The notes beneath the pieces are model-generated. The model did no database searches and was not told the DNA's origin. It was given only the letters and a program-made list of their open reading frames with translations. Positions 18,143-28,851 of a stretch of DNA of 64,000 nucleotides are shown piece by piece. The translations under genes were made by a program, and so were the position numbers. The DNA comes from Myxococcus landrumus. GTDB taxonomy: Bacteria; Myxococcota; Myxococcia; Myxococcales; Myxococcaceae. The stretch lies in NCBI RefSeq assembly GCF_017301635.1, contig NZ_CP071091.1, positions 3,670,001-3,734,000 of the forward strand, given 5' to 3'. How positions within the stretch are numbered: position 1 is the stretch's first letter; every line of letters begins with the position of its first letter.

Positions 18143-18580
18143 GCCCGTCGGAGCAGGGCACGCCCGGCCCCTGGACCCCACCGAACGGCCCGCTCGGTCC
18201 CTTGCCCCGTGAGACAGGGCGCAGAAACAATAAATCCAGAGTATAGAATATCTAATTGCAGCACCGGATGAATCGGGTGGGGCGAGCCGCGCCACCAGCG
18301 TGAGACATGGGCCTGACGAGGTGCGCCATCCGAGGGCGCACCCGGGGGCCCAGCGTCCCGAGGGGTCGCCAGCGCACCGGCGCGCCCCAGAGCCGGCCGG
18401 CCCGCTTCCGCTCTGCCTGCACAAGCCCCCTGGCCATCCCGGCCGCCCCACCCTCGCCATCACTGAGAGGAGACTCCCAGCTCGCTCGGAAATCCCGTAT
18501 AGGCCCTTCGCGCCAAATGTGCGGCATACGAGCGACCCAGAAGGGGGGTGTCAGGCCCCGGGACTGCTCTGGAGGAATGG
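18143..18580. other. Gap upstream of hppA with an AT-rich island
   Basis: 438 bases without a supportable gene. A striking AT-rich patch at about 18221-18260 (contains AACAATAAATCCAG and GTATAGAATATC) stands out from the surrounding very high GC and probably marks a promoter or a binding site. A GGAGG ribosome site lies right before the hppA ATG. No hairpin with a T-run was seen. Confidence 0.4.
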
Positions 18581-20659
<2,079 letters not shown>

Positions 20660-20669
20660 TTCGTTCGCG

Positions 20670-20700
20670 GCGCGGCGCCTCGGCAACGAAGGCGCCGCGC
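20670..20700 (+). terminator. Strong hairpin after hppA
   Basis: Perfect 11-bp inverted repeat GCGCGGCGCCT / AGGCGCCGCGC with a 9-base loop, 10 bases after the hppA stop. No T-run. The rest of the 321-base gap (to 20980) holds a 7-bp hairpin, CTCGCAC / GTGCGAG with loop GCTTCG, at 20918-20937 in the leader of the next small gene, and otherwise nothing clear. Confidence 0.6.
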
Positions 20701-20980
20701 TCGCATCCGCCGGTGGAAGCGCGCGTCTTGAAGACGTGTGCTCCCGGCGACGCGGCACGTTCCGCCGCTGTAAGCCAATGAACATCTCGCCAGGTTCCAC
20801 GGGGCCGGGTCATCCGGGCCGCCGGCACGTGCGTGTTACCGTCCTGCGTGTTCCGCGACGACCTGCGCGCCAGGCAGCGGGAACAGCGGCTTCAGTCCCG
20901 TGGGCCTGACGCGCGCGCTCGCACGCTTCGGTGCGAGGGGGGAAGTGCCTTCGCTGTTTCGCTGACGGAAGAGGTGTCTC

Positions 20981-21178
20981 ATGGTCCTGGAGCTCTCCCA
21001 GCAGCAGATCCATCTCCTCAACTCGTGCCTGGCCGAGAGCATCGAGGAGCTGCACGACGAGGTCCTCCACACCGACGGCCGCGAGATGCGCGGGGAGCTG
21101 AAGGACCGGCTCCACCAGCTCCAGGCCCTCCAGCGCGTGGTGGCGACGCTGATGCAACGCGAACAAGCCGTCGTCTGA
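20981..21178 (+). CDS. Small helical protein, unknown function
   Basis: 65 residues, acidic, and helical almost throughout (QQIHLLNSCLAESIEELHDEV, then KDRLHQLQALQRVVATLMQRE), likely a two-helix hairpin. No signal peptide or membrane segment. GAGGTG lies six bases before the ATG. The even heptad-like spacing of Leu suggests self-association. I do not recognise a family. It sits between hppA and an unknown two-gene unit with its own leader. Confidence 0.62.
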   Translation: MVLELSQQQIHLLNSCLAESIEELHDEVLHTDGREMRGELKDRLHQLQALQRVVATLMQREQAVV

Positions 21179-21236
21179 CGCTCGCGGGGCACTTCGGCAT
21201 AAGCTCGCGCGGCCTCGCTTCCGGGGCCCGCGTCTC

Positions 21237-21917
21237 ATGCTCTTCCTCGCCCTGAGTTGTCTCCAAGGACGCCCCATGCAGGACGCCGCCGATGCGCTGC
21301 TCGCGCTCGGCGCGGAGGGGCTCCAGCTCACGCCCGGCAACGCCCCCTGTGAGGGCTTCCTGGACGACCTGCGCGCCCGGGGCGTGCCCGTGCGCACCCA
21401 CCACGGCTTCGATGCGCGCGCGCTCCGGCGGCCCGTCTGGTCTCCCAGCGCGGAGTGCCTGGTCGACGCGGATTCGGTGCATCCGCCGCGCGACGTGGAC
21501 CCGGCCAGCGCCCACTGGGTGCGCCGCGCCAAGTCGGGTGACTTCCACGCGCTCACGCTGGAGACGATGTATCCAGGCTACGCGCTGGGCACCGGGGACG
21601 CGCTCACGTGGGCGATGGACCTGGGGTTGAAGCTGGCGGTGGATGTCGCGCACCTGCACATCCAGCGGGAGTCCGGGGTGCTGCCAGGCCACGTGTGGCG
21701 GCGGCTCCAGGACTATCCCTCCATCCACGAGGTGCACGTGTCCGCCAACCCCGGGGACCGCGACGCCCATCACCCGCTGCGCCCCGACACGTTCGGCCTC
21801 GAGTGGGCCCGAGCCCGCCGCGCGGACGGCACGCCCCTCATCCTCGAGTGCTACATGCACCGATTGTCTGACGAGACCCGCAGGACGCAGGTGGCCCTCT
21901 GCCGAGGCACGACATGA
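21237..21917 (+). CDS. Possible TIM-barrel protein of the xylose-isomerase-like superfamily
   Basis: 226 residues, cytoplasmic. The pattern fits a shortened TIM barrel of the sugar-isomerase / endonuclease IV type: DALLALGAEGLQLTP, then FLDDLRARGVPVRTHHGF, then LTLETMYPGYALGTGD, LKLAVDVAHLHIQ and IHEVHVSANPGDRDAHHPL, where Glu, Asp-His and His residues sit at barrel-strand ends as metal ligands would. The assignment is by eye and tentative. It overlaps the next gene by 4 bases (ATGA), so the two are translated together. Confidence 0.65.
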   Translation: MLFLALSCLQGRPMQDAADALLALGAEGLQLTPGNAPCEGFLDDLRARGVPVRTHHGFDARALRRPVWSPSAECLVDADSVHPPRDVDPASAHWVRRAKSGDFHALTLETMYPGYALGTGDALTWAMDLGLKLAVDVAHLHIQRESGVLPGHVWRRLQDYPSIHEVHVSANPGDRDAHHPLRPDTFGLEWARARRADGTPLILECYMHRLSDETRRTQVALCRGTT

Positions 21918-22432
21918 CCTCTCCGAAATACACCCCCGCCGAAACCGCGGCCCTTCGCGAGCAGTTCCTCAAGAAGATGATCGAGCCCGTGGTGCGACGC
22001 TGCTTCCAGCGACACCCCAGCCTCCGCTCGGCGCTGTTCCTTGTCGCGCAATACTGGAACGACGAGGCGGATGACGCCGTCCACCACGAACTCGTCTTCT
22101 CCCAGTTGGAGACCCCTGACGTGGAGGCCGCCTCGAGCGCCGCGCGCGAGGGCGAGGACGACACCGTCAACCTCGCCGCGCCCCTGGCAGCGCCCTTCTG
22201 GGACCCTCTCGCGACGCCCTACGTCGACGCGTGGCCCGACAACCACGAGGCCATCCCCGTCTTCGCGGCCTTCACCCGAGAGGACTGCCACCAGGAGATG
22301 AGCATCCTCGAGGCCTTTGCGCCCTACGCCCTCTTCCGGAGGGCTGGGGAGGACTTCTCCGTGGAGGTGGTGGGCCAGATGCTCCGGCCCTGGCTCGACG
22401 GCGTGAGGGCGAGCTGGGACGCCCCGGAGTGA
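21914..22432 (+). CDS. Hypothetical protein, coupled to the preceding gene
   Basis: 172 residues, acidic and cytoplasmic, with no recognised family. It begins with a helical segment (EQFLKKMIEPVVRRCFQRHP), contains ALFLVAQYWNDEADDAVHHE, and later a Pro- and Asp-rich loop with DPLATPYVDAWPDNHEAI. The 4-base overlap with the TIM-barrel-like gene indicates one transcript and possibly one complex. It is convergent with the RNA ligase gene, 18 bases away. Confidence 0.62.
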   Translation: MTSPKYTPAETAALREQFLKKMIEPVVRRCFQRHPSLRSALFLVAQYWNDEADDAVHHELVFSQLETPDVEAASSAAREGEDDTVNLAAPLAAPFWDPLATPYVDAWPDNHEAIPVFAAFTREDCHQEMSILEAFAPYALFRRAGEDFSVEVVGQMLRPWLDGVRASWDAPE

Positions 22433-22450
22433 CGAGGCGTCCCTTCCCGC

Positions 22451-23413
22451 TCACTTGAGCGCGGATTGGAGCAGCGGCAGCGCGCGCTCCCGGATGCGGG
22501 CGGAGAGGTGCTCCTCCTCCGCCAGCCCCAGCGCGCCGCAGGCCGAGGGGAAGGCCAGCTCCAGGTCGACGCGCACGTCCAGGATGACCTCCTCCAACAG
22601 CGGCTCCAGCGCGCCCTTGCCCAGCTTGGACAGGGCGCTGGCGACGCGCGCGGGATTGACCAGGCGCAAGGCCCAGGCCCCCAGCGCCTCGGCCGAGAGG
22701 GATTGATTCGGGTTCCAGGCCTCGCTCTCGTCGAAGCGGCCCTCGTTGAACTCTTCAATCTTCCGCTTGCTCGCGACCCGGGAGCTGGGGGGCGCGGGCT
22801 GCTCGCTCTTGAGGACCAGCCCCTCCGCGATGTTGGCGTCGAGCACGGGAAGGCCCAGCATCGCCGGCACGAGCGAAGGCCGACGCGTGGGCACGGTGTT
22901 GACATCGGTGCGAGTGCCCCGACGGAGCACAGGCGGCGTCATCAAGCCCACCTCGCGCGCGGCGCGCTCCAGGTCTCGATGGGCCAGCAGGAGCCCCTCC
23001 TCCTCCGAGGTGCGGGCGACGAGCACATCGAACGGACACCAGTGCAGCGCGGGGGAATACCAGACACCCGTCTGCACCGCCGTGAGACCGGGGACCGCCG
23101 CGACCTCCGGGTGCGGGTAGTGGCCGCCCAGCAGCTCGCCGTAGAAGTAGACAGAGTCCTCCTCGGCACCGAGGGAGCGAACCATCTTCCGGACGGCGGT
23201 GCTCAACTGCGCGCGCAGCAACTGCCAGCCGAAGAAGGGCTCATCGTCGGCGAGCCACGCCTTGCGCTTGCCGAAGCGGACTGCACCACCGCACACACCG
23301 ATGACGAGCTGGGCGCCATGGAGCTTCTCCAAGGCAATCCAGGCGCCACCAGGACTGGGCTGGGCTCGCGGCTCTCCAGCCGCGGAAATCTTGGCGTAGG
23401 GACGAAATTGCAT
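22451..23413 (-). CDS. Rnl2-type RNA ligase family protein
   Basis: 320 residues, cytoplasmic. Near the N-terminus it has WIALEKLHGAQL, the nucleotidyl-transferase motif I of the Rnl2 family, in which Lys30 would accept AMP. Later blocks fit motifs III (SVYFYGELLGG) and IV (NIAEGLVLKSE). The last third, with LGAWALRLVNPARVASALSKLG, is helical like the C-terminal domain of T4 Rnl2-type ligases. Such enzymes seal RNA nicks using ATP, in RNA repair or editing. No partner kinase-phosphatase or Hen1-like gene is nearby. The ATG at 23413 is chosen because coding character begins there and GGAGC precedes it. Confidence 0.8.
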   Translation of the reverse strand: MQFRPYAKISAAGEPRAQPSPGGAWIALEKLHGAQLVIGVCGGAVRFGKRKAWLADDEPFFGWQLLRAQLSTAVRKMVRSLGAEEDSVYFYGELLGGHYPHPEVAAVPGLTAVQTGVWYSPALHWCPFDVLVARTSEEEGLLLAHRDLERAAREVGLMTPPVLRRGTRTDVNTVPTRRPSLVPAMLGLPVLDANIAEGLVLKSEQPAPPSSRVASKRKIEEFNEGRFDESEAWNPNQSLSAEALGAWALRLVNPARVASALSKLGKGALEPLLEEVILDVRVDLELAFPSACGALGLAEEEHLSARIRERALPLLQSALK

Positions 23414-23560
23414 ACGGAGCTCCAGGACCGCGGGCGTGAATCGCGAGCCAGGGACCACCCACCCGAGGCTTCCTGACAGGGTGGTGACAGGTGCCACTGG
23501 AGGGCAGAACCACCACAGTCGCCAGCAACCTGGGGCGCCATGGACTTCACATCCCCGGGA

Positions 23561-23573
23561 CGGTAATAACCGA
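23561..23573 (+). promoter_or_regulatory. TAATAA-type promoter box shared with 48971-48983
   Basis: CGGTAATAACCGA lies 7 bases before the ATG of the large secreted lyase-like gene. The same 11 bases GTAATAACCGA occur at 48972-48982, just before another exported protein. TAATAA may be a -10 box with TGGACT 17 bases upstream, giving a very short leader. The outer CGGT / ACCG also form a small palindrome. Confidence 0.4.
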
Positions 23574-23579
23574 CAAACA

Positions 23580-26500
23580 ATGAACTCAAGACAAAGCCGC
23601 TCGACGCGGTTGTATTCAGGAGTGCTGGCAGTCCTCTTGTTCGCGGGCTGCGCGAAGGAAGCCGAACCCACGCAAGCCACGCGGACAACCCGACAGGCCG
23701 TGACGGTGCCAGTGACGACACTGGAGTCCGTGGCCATCACCAGCCAGGGGATGACACAGAATGGCTCGGCGTATCGCAACGAGTCGCTCATCGGCGTCTT
23801 CCAGACACCGGACTACGAAATCGAGGCGCTGCTGCGCTTCCCCCAGCTCGGCGTCCCAGCGGGGGCCGTGATTCAGAGCGCGACGCTGCGCCTCGCGGTG
23901 GAGACCTGGCACAGCGGGTTCTCGATTCGAGGCTCCTACGTCCAGACGCCCTGGAACCTCCAGGCCAGTACGCTGGGCTGGCAGTTCCGCGAGAGTGGCT
24001 TGGAGTGGGACCGGCTGGGCGCGCAGGGCCCGGGGACGGACCTGGTCGCCGGGACGTCGTTCGAGCTCACCGCGTTCCCCACCACCGTGAGCTTCCACGA
24101 TGTGCCGCTCGACGTCGCGGTGGTGCAGTCGTGGGTGGATGACCCGTCCACCAACCAGGGCATCCTGCTGGCGAACACCCAGCTCAGCAAGGTGGCCAAG
24201 GTGTTCACCCAGTTGGCCACCGAGCCGGCGCGCCGGCCGGTCCTCACCCTCGAGTACACCGCGCCAGGGCCGCGCAGCGACACCACGCCACCGACGGTCG
24301 CCATCACCGCCCCGGCCACCGGCACGACGGTGCAGGGCACGGTCGCCATCACCGCGAGCGCGAGCGACAACGTCGGCGTCACGAGCACGCAGCTCCGCGT
24401 CGATGGTCGGAACCTGTCCTCGGCACAGCTCGACACCACGCAGCTGCGCAATGGCGACCACGTGCTGACCGCTCACGCGCGCGATGCCGCTGGCAATCTC
24501 ACGACCTCCGCCGGCGTGCGCATCACCGTCAACAATCCCATCATCGACGCCGCGCCTCCGCAGGCATCCATCATCGACCCCGCCGCGAACGCGACGGTGA
24601 GCGGCCTCTTCTCCGTGCGAGTGAACGCGACCGACGACGTGGGCGTCACCCGGGTCCACGTCGAGCTCGACGGCGTCCCGGTCGGCGCGGCGGATGAGGC
24701 CGCGCCCTGGACGGTGCTGCTCGACACCGAGAACCTCCAGCCCTACGGCATCCGGCAGCTGACCGCCGTGGCGCGCGACGCCGTCGGCAACGTCACCACG
24801 TCGGCTCCGGTGGCCATCAACGTGAGCGCGCCGCCTCCGGACACCGTCCCGCCCGAGGTCCAGATTGTCTCCCCCGCGAGCGGCCTGACGATGGGCGGCA
24901 GCGTCACGTTCAAGATGAGCGCCTCCGACAACATGGCCCTCGCGGGCGTGCAGCTCCAGGTGAACGGACAGAACGTGGGCGCCGAGGACCTGTCCTATCC
25001 GTACTGGGTCACCGTCTCCACCCCCATCCTGAGCGACGGCACCTTCCCCGTGACGGCGGTGGCTCGGGACCGCGCGGGCAACCGCACCACCTCCGCGCCC
25101 ATCACCGTCACCATCGCCAACGGGGCCCCGGTGGTCCTCAACATCCCCACCACCCACCCGCGCATCTGGTTCACCGGAAACCGTCTGGCCCGCGCGCAGG
25201 CGCACTTCGCGCAGAACCCCTACACGCCGGCGACGAACGTGCAGGGACCCGACCAGGCCATCGACGCGGCCATGCACTCCCTCATCACGGGCTCGGCGGC
25301 CTCGTGCCGTGCCGCCATCACCTGGGCGGTGAACACCCAGGTCACCGTCGCGGAGACCTCCGCGGCGAGCGACCCGGCCCGCTGGTACGGCGAGGCCGTC
25401 ATCCTCACCTACGACTGGTGCTTCGCCCACCTGCTGCCGGCGGAGCTCACCACCCTTCAGGACCGCTGGAACAACGCCATCAGCAAGCTCAACGACAAGG
25501 CGTGGGGCGGCATCGGCATGGAGGGCAACAACTACTACACGGGTTACTTCCGCAACTCGATTCTGTGGGCCATCGCCACGTGGCATGAGAACCAGCCCTA
25601 CGCCAACACCCTCCTCCAGTACGCGATGAAGTCGCGTTGGCAGTTCTCGCTGCGGCCCTATCTCCAGACCGAGGGCCGAGGCGGAGCGCCCCACGAGGGC
25701 TCCACGTACGGGCGCCGGACGTTCGGCTACCTGACGACCCCGTTCACCACGCTCGGTCTGTATGGCCATGACATGTGGAACCAGACGAGCCACTTCATGG
25801 AGACCGTCTTCTGGTCCATCTACTCGACGACGCCGGGCCCCACCCGCGTGGGGACCTTCCAGATGTACGAGACGTTCCCCTACAACGACGACGAGCGCTG
25901 GCTGACCCGCTATCCCCCGGGCAACACCGCGCAGACGCTGCTGGGCAGCTACTTCGCGCCGCTCATCGAGGAGTGGTCGACGCAGCCCATCGCCGGTTAC
26001 GCCAAGCGCTTCCTGGAGCTCACTGGCCACCCCATCGACGAGCGTCACATCCGGTATGTCTACAGCGACACGCTGGCGTCGGTGCCGGCGCGCAACCTCA
26101 GTGAGCTGCCGCTCGACTACCACGCCGCGGGTCTGGGCATGGTCTACGCGAAGACAGCCTGGGCCGCCGACGCCACGGTGCTCAACCTCCAGTTCGGCGT
26201 GACGGCCAACGCGGGCCACACGCACCGCGACTCCGGCAACTTCCAGGTGTGGCGCGCGGGCGAGTTCCTGGTGCGGGAGACCGTCGGCTACGCGAACACG
26301 ATTGTCGGCCCCGCGGGCGAAGGGGCGGTCGACACCGAGGCGCCCGTGGCGCACAACACCTTGATGTTCGAGGGCCGGGGCACGGTGGGCTACTACCACC
26401 ACGCGCCCCAAATGCTGCGGCTCGAGTCGACCCCCGTCATCAACTACGCCGCGGTGGACCTGACGGGCGTGTATGACTTGAACGACGAGTGGGCACACCG

Positions 26501-27101
26501 CGAGGCGGAGGTGGGCAACCCGCACGCGGGCCGCGTGATTCGCGAGACGCTGTTCGTGCGTCCGCTCGAAACGCTGGTGGTGTTCGACCGCGTGGAGAGC
26601 GCGAATGCCGACGCCGCGGTCGACAAGACCTTCATCATCCACTTCCCGAGCAACCCCGTGCTCACCGGCAACACCTGGTCGGCGACCAGCGGCACCCAGG
26701 AGGTGCGCGTCAGCACGCTGGTGCCGGCGGCCCCCACCCGGCGCGTCATCGACGAGCGCGGCCCGCTGCGCCCCAATGGCGCATACACGTACCCCGTCGG
26801 CCAGTTCCGTGGCGAAGTCGAAACCAACGGCCAGGTGGTGAGCCACTTCCTGAACGTGGTGCAAGCCAAGGACGCGAGCGGCGCGAACCTCCAGCTCACG
26901 CTGAACGAGACGTCGACCACGTACACCGTGACGATGACGCACCCGACGCGAGGCACCGCGGTGGTCAGCTTCGAGAAGGGCATCCAGAGCACCGGCGGCA
27001 GCTTCGGCTACGCCGCCACCGGCATGGCCACTCCGTCGCCGCTGCGCACGAGCGTGCAGGCGATGACGGTGTCGGGGAACGGGCCCGTCTGGGCGCCGTA
27101 A
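23580..27101 (+). CDS. Large lipoprotein with DNRLRE, Ig-like repeats and a polysaccharide-lyase-like domain
   Basis: 1173 residues. Lipoprotein signal ending LFAGCA. The order is a DNRLRE-type beta domain (about 40-230: AVIQSATLRLAVE, LDVAVVQSWVDDPSTNQGILL); three tandem bacterial Ig-like repeats (about 235-520), each opening TPP or APP-x-VAITAP and containing SDNVGV or TDDVGV, then VARDxAGNxTTSAP; and a large alpha-toroid plus beta-sandwich part (about 525-1170). That last part, with GMEGNNYYTGYFRNS and NAGHTHRDSGNFQVWRAGE, resembles heparinase II/III and alginate-lyase-like polysaccharide lyases. His and Asn residues in these blocks are plausible catalytic residues. Target glycan unknown. 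The ATG at 23580 is chosen because the signal peptide starts there. Confidence 0.82.
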   Translation: MNSRQSRSTRLYSGVLAVLLFAGCAKEAEPTQATRTTRQAVTVPVTTLESVAITSQGMTQNGSAYRNESLIGVFQTPDYEIEALLRFPQLGVPAGAVIQSATLRLAVETWHSGFSIRGSYVQTPWNLQASTLGWQFRESGLEWDRLGAQGPGTDLVAGTSFELTAFPTTVSFHDVPLDVAVVQSWVDDPSTNQGILLANTQLSKVAKVFTQLATEPARRPVLTLEYTAPGPRSDTTPPTVAITAPATGTTVQGTVAITASASDNVGVTSTQLRVDGRNLSSAQLDTTQLRNGDHVLTAHARDAAGNLTTSAGVRITVNNPIIDAAPPQASIIDPAANATVSGLFSVRVNATDDVGVTRVHVELDGVPVGAADEAAPWTVLLDTENLQPYGIRQLTAVARDAVGNVTTSAPVAINVSAPPPDTVPPEVQIVSPASGLTMGGSVTFKMSASDNMALAGVQLQVNGQNVGAEDLSYPYWVTVSTPILSDGTFPVTAVARDRAGNRTTSAPITVTIANGAPVVLNIPTTHPRIWFTGNRLARAQAHFAQNPYTPATNVQGPDQAIDAAMHSLITGSAASCRAAITWAVNTQVTVAETSAASDPARWYGEAVILTYDWCFAHLLPAELTTLQDRWNNAISKLNDKAWGGIGMEGNNYYTGYFRNSILWAIATWHENQPYANTLLQYAMKSRWQFSLRPYLQTEGRGGAPHEGSTYGRRTFGYLTTPFTTLGLYGHDMWNQTSHFMETVFWSIYSTTPGPTRVGTFQMYETFPYNDDERWLTRYPPGNTAQTLLGSYFAPLIEEWSTQPIAGYAKRFLELTGHPIDERHIRYVYSDTLASVPARNLSELPLDYHAAGLGMVYAKTAWAADATVLNLQFGVTANAGHTHRDSGNFQVWRAGEFLVRETVGYANTIVGPAGEGAVDTEAPVAHNTLMFEGRGTVGYYHHAPQMLRLESTPVINYAAVDLTGVYDLNDEWAHREAEVGNPHAGRVIRETLFVRPLETLVVFDRVESANADAAVDKTFIIHFPSNPVLTGNTWSATSGTQEVRVSTLVPAAPTRRVIDERGPLRPNGAYTYPVGQFRGEVETNGQVVSHFLNVVQAKDASGANLQLTLNETSTTYTVTMTHPTRGTAVVSFEKGIQSTGGSFGYAATGMATPSPLRTSVQAMTVSGNGPVWAP

Positions 27102-27118
27102 CCCCTCCCGGGCATGAA

Positions 27119-27147
27119 GGCGGGCACGCGGAGCAGGCGTGCCCGCC
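27119..27147. terminator. Hairpin between convergent genes
   Basis: Perfect 11-bp inverted repeat GGCGGGCACGC / GCGTGCCCGCC with a 7-base loop, 18 bases after the lyase-like gene and 15 bases from the end of the convergent erythromycin-esterase-like gene. It can serve both directions. Confidence 0.65.
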
Positions 27148-27161
27148 GGGAGTTCAGGCCG

Positions 27162-28403
27162 TCACTCCCCCAGTGCCGTCGTCCGCGACTCTTCCCGGAT
27201 GACCAACAGTCCATCGACGACCGTGGCCCAGGGCCCCGTCATCCACGCATAGCTGATGGGACGGGCCGCCCTGGAGCCGAGGTCGCGAAGCTGGCTCGCA
27301 TCCAGATACCGCGTGTCCGAGGTGTGGCCCGAGAACGCCCAGTGCTCCAGGGAATCCGCCACGGCGGGCTCCAGGACCTGCGTTCGGGGCGTGTTGACGT
27401 TTGAGTAGCTTCCAGCGTGCGCGGAGAAGCCCAGCACGAAGGCCTCCGCCCCGAACCTGGATTGAACGTGGGACCCGAAGGGGATGGCCTCTCGGATGTC
27501 GCCATCCAGCGCCCGGAAGTCCTTCGCGGCATGGATGGTGGCGAGCCAGACAATCACCTTCCGGGGCCGGGCGGACTGGGCCAGGAGCCACTCCAGGTTC
27601 GTGAACATGGAGCGGTCCCGCCCGTTGTAGTCGCTCCAGTCCCGCCCCCCGCTCCCCTTCGCCGGGGCGCGGGACAGGGCCGCGGCTTGACGCCCGAAGA
27701 ACCGCTCCAGGCTGCGGACCATCTGCAAGTACCCCTGCGTCCTCGCACGCCCCGAGGATTCGGGCCGTGAGAGCACGGACTCCATCTCCTTCAAGCAGCC
27801 TCGGAGGACCGCCACCGTCTCGGGCGAATAGGGGTGGGCCTCGTCGTACCCCCAGGCCATGTACCGCTCGAGCTCCGCGCCACACACCTCCCGCCGCGCG
27901 CCCTCCAGCAGCGGGAGGAGCTCGGAGGACATCTGGCGATGGGCATACGTGTCCCGGTTGAGCTGATCATCCAGTCCCCCCGCGACCAACGTCCCCGCGT
28001 TGAGCCGCTGGGTGAGGAAGGGAACCAGGGGCGCCATCTCCCGGTTCGCCCACAGCCCTCCGATGGCGGTCGCCACCATGTCCTCCCCCACGGGCTCTCC
28101 CGCCTTCAAGCGCTCCGCGATGTTCACGAAGTCGTAGGTGCCCGCCTCGAGATAGAAGGCATCGAACTGGCACTCCTCCACGAGCCTGCGCACCAGCTCG
28201 ACCTTGAAGGCGACGGTCCTTGCGCTCCCGTGGTGGGCCTCCTCGCCCAATAGCGCCATTCGCTTGTCACAGAGGTCTCGGACAATCCGGTCCGCGTCGG
28301 TGACCGGCGCGGCGGCCCGGGGCGCCTCCCCTTTGGGGACGGAGGCACAGCCAGACAGCAGGGATAGCAGGAGCAGAAGATATCTCATTCGACGTCGTCC
28401 CAT
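27162..28403 (-). CDS. Erythromycin-esterase-family lipoprotein
   Basis: 413 residues; lipoprotein signal LLLLLSLLSGCAS. The body matches the erythromycin esterase (EreA) superfamily: an early MALLGEEAHHGSARTVAFKVELVRRLVEE block, with the Glu and His pair used by the family, then FDAFYLEAGTYD, VVGGLDDQLN-like text, and the late VIVWLATIHAAKDF with the second essential His. True EreA opens the macrolide lactone; most family members have unknown substrates, and a lipid anchor is unusual for resistance enzymes. It is divergent from the biosynthetic operon, so a resistance or processing role for that product is possible but unproven. The start is ATG 28403 or 28388. Confidence 0.8.
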   Translation of the reverse strand: MGRRRMRYLLLLLSLLSGCASVPKGEAPRAAAPVTDADRIVRDLCDKRMALLGEEAHHGSARTVAFKVELVRRLVEECQFDAFYLEAGTYDFVNIAERLKAGEPVGEDMVATAIGGLWANREMAPLVPFLTQRLNAGTLVAGGLDDQLNRDTYAHRQMSSELLPLLEGARREVCGAELERYMAWGYDEAHPYSPETVAVLRGCLKEMESVLSRPESSGRARTQGYLQMVRSLERFFGRQAAALSRAPAKGSGGRDWSDYNGRDRSMFTNLEWLLAQSARPRKVIVWLATIHAAKDFRALDGDIREAIPFGSHVQSRFGAEAFVLGFSAHAGSYSNVNTPRTQVLEPAVADSLEHWAFSGHTSDTRYLDASQLRDLGSRAARPISYAWMTGPWATVVDGLLVIREESRTTALGE

Positions 28404-28851
28404 CGGTTGAAGTGCCACATCGTCACCGTCCCTGGCGCGCCGCGTCCGAGACACGGTCTCCCAAACCCGCTCCGAGTTGACCCCGTTGGAGCAATCCCGC
28501 ACTGACGGAAATTGCTGCGGGCAGGCCCACTCGGCGGCGTTCAACTCACACACGCGGCGTCATATTCCGACTCCTGGCACTTTCAGCTCACACCCGCGAC
28601 GACGCGACGCGCCAGCCCATTCCGAGTCACAAACACATATCAAAACGTAGAGCCACGCATCGCCCCATTGAAAGACATATCACTCCATAGCACCCAGACT
28701 CCGGAGCAATTGCTTGTAGCCATTCTTGACATCTCCGAGCCGCGAGAGTACCCAGACAATCACTGTTTCACCGCACCTCGAGCGAGTCACCGAGCCGTCC
28801 GGCTCGGAGGCCACGGGTGCGCGCCTGGCAGGCTTTCCCTCGGAGGCGACC
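28404..28851 (+). promoter_or_regulatory. Regulatory gap in front of the biosynthetic operon
   Basis: 448 bases, clearly AT-richer than the neighbours. TTGACA (28726-28731), an exact -35 consensus, is followed 17 bases later by TACCCA (28749-28754), a poor -10 box; GACAAT lies at 28755. This is the best promoter candidate for the operon starting at 28852. The gap also must hold the promoter of the divergent esterase-like gene. No clear operator palindrome was found. Confidence 0.4.

Noticed and set aside
23616-26942. Long open frame antisense to the polysaccharide-lyase-like gene
   Set aside because: Composition typical of an antisense GC-rich frame; no signal, fold or family motif.
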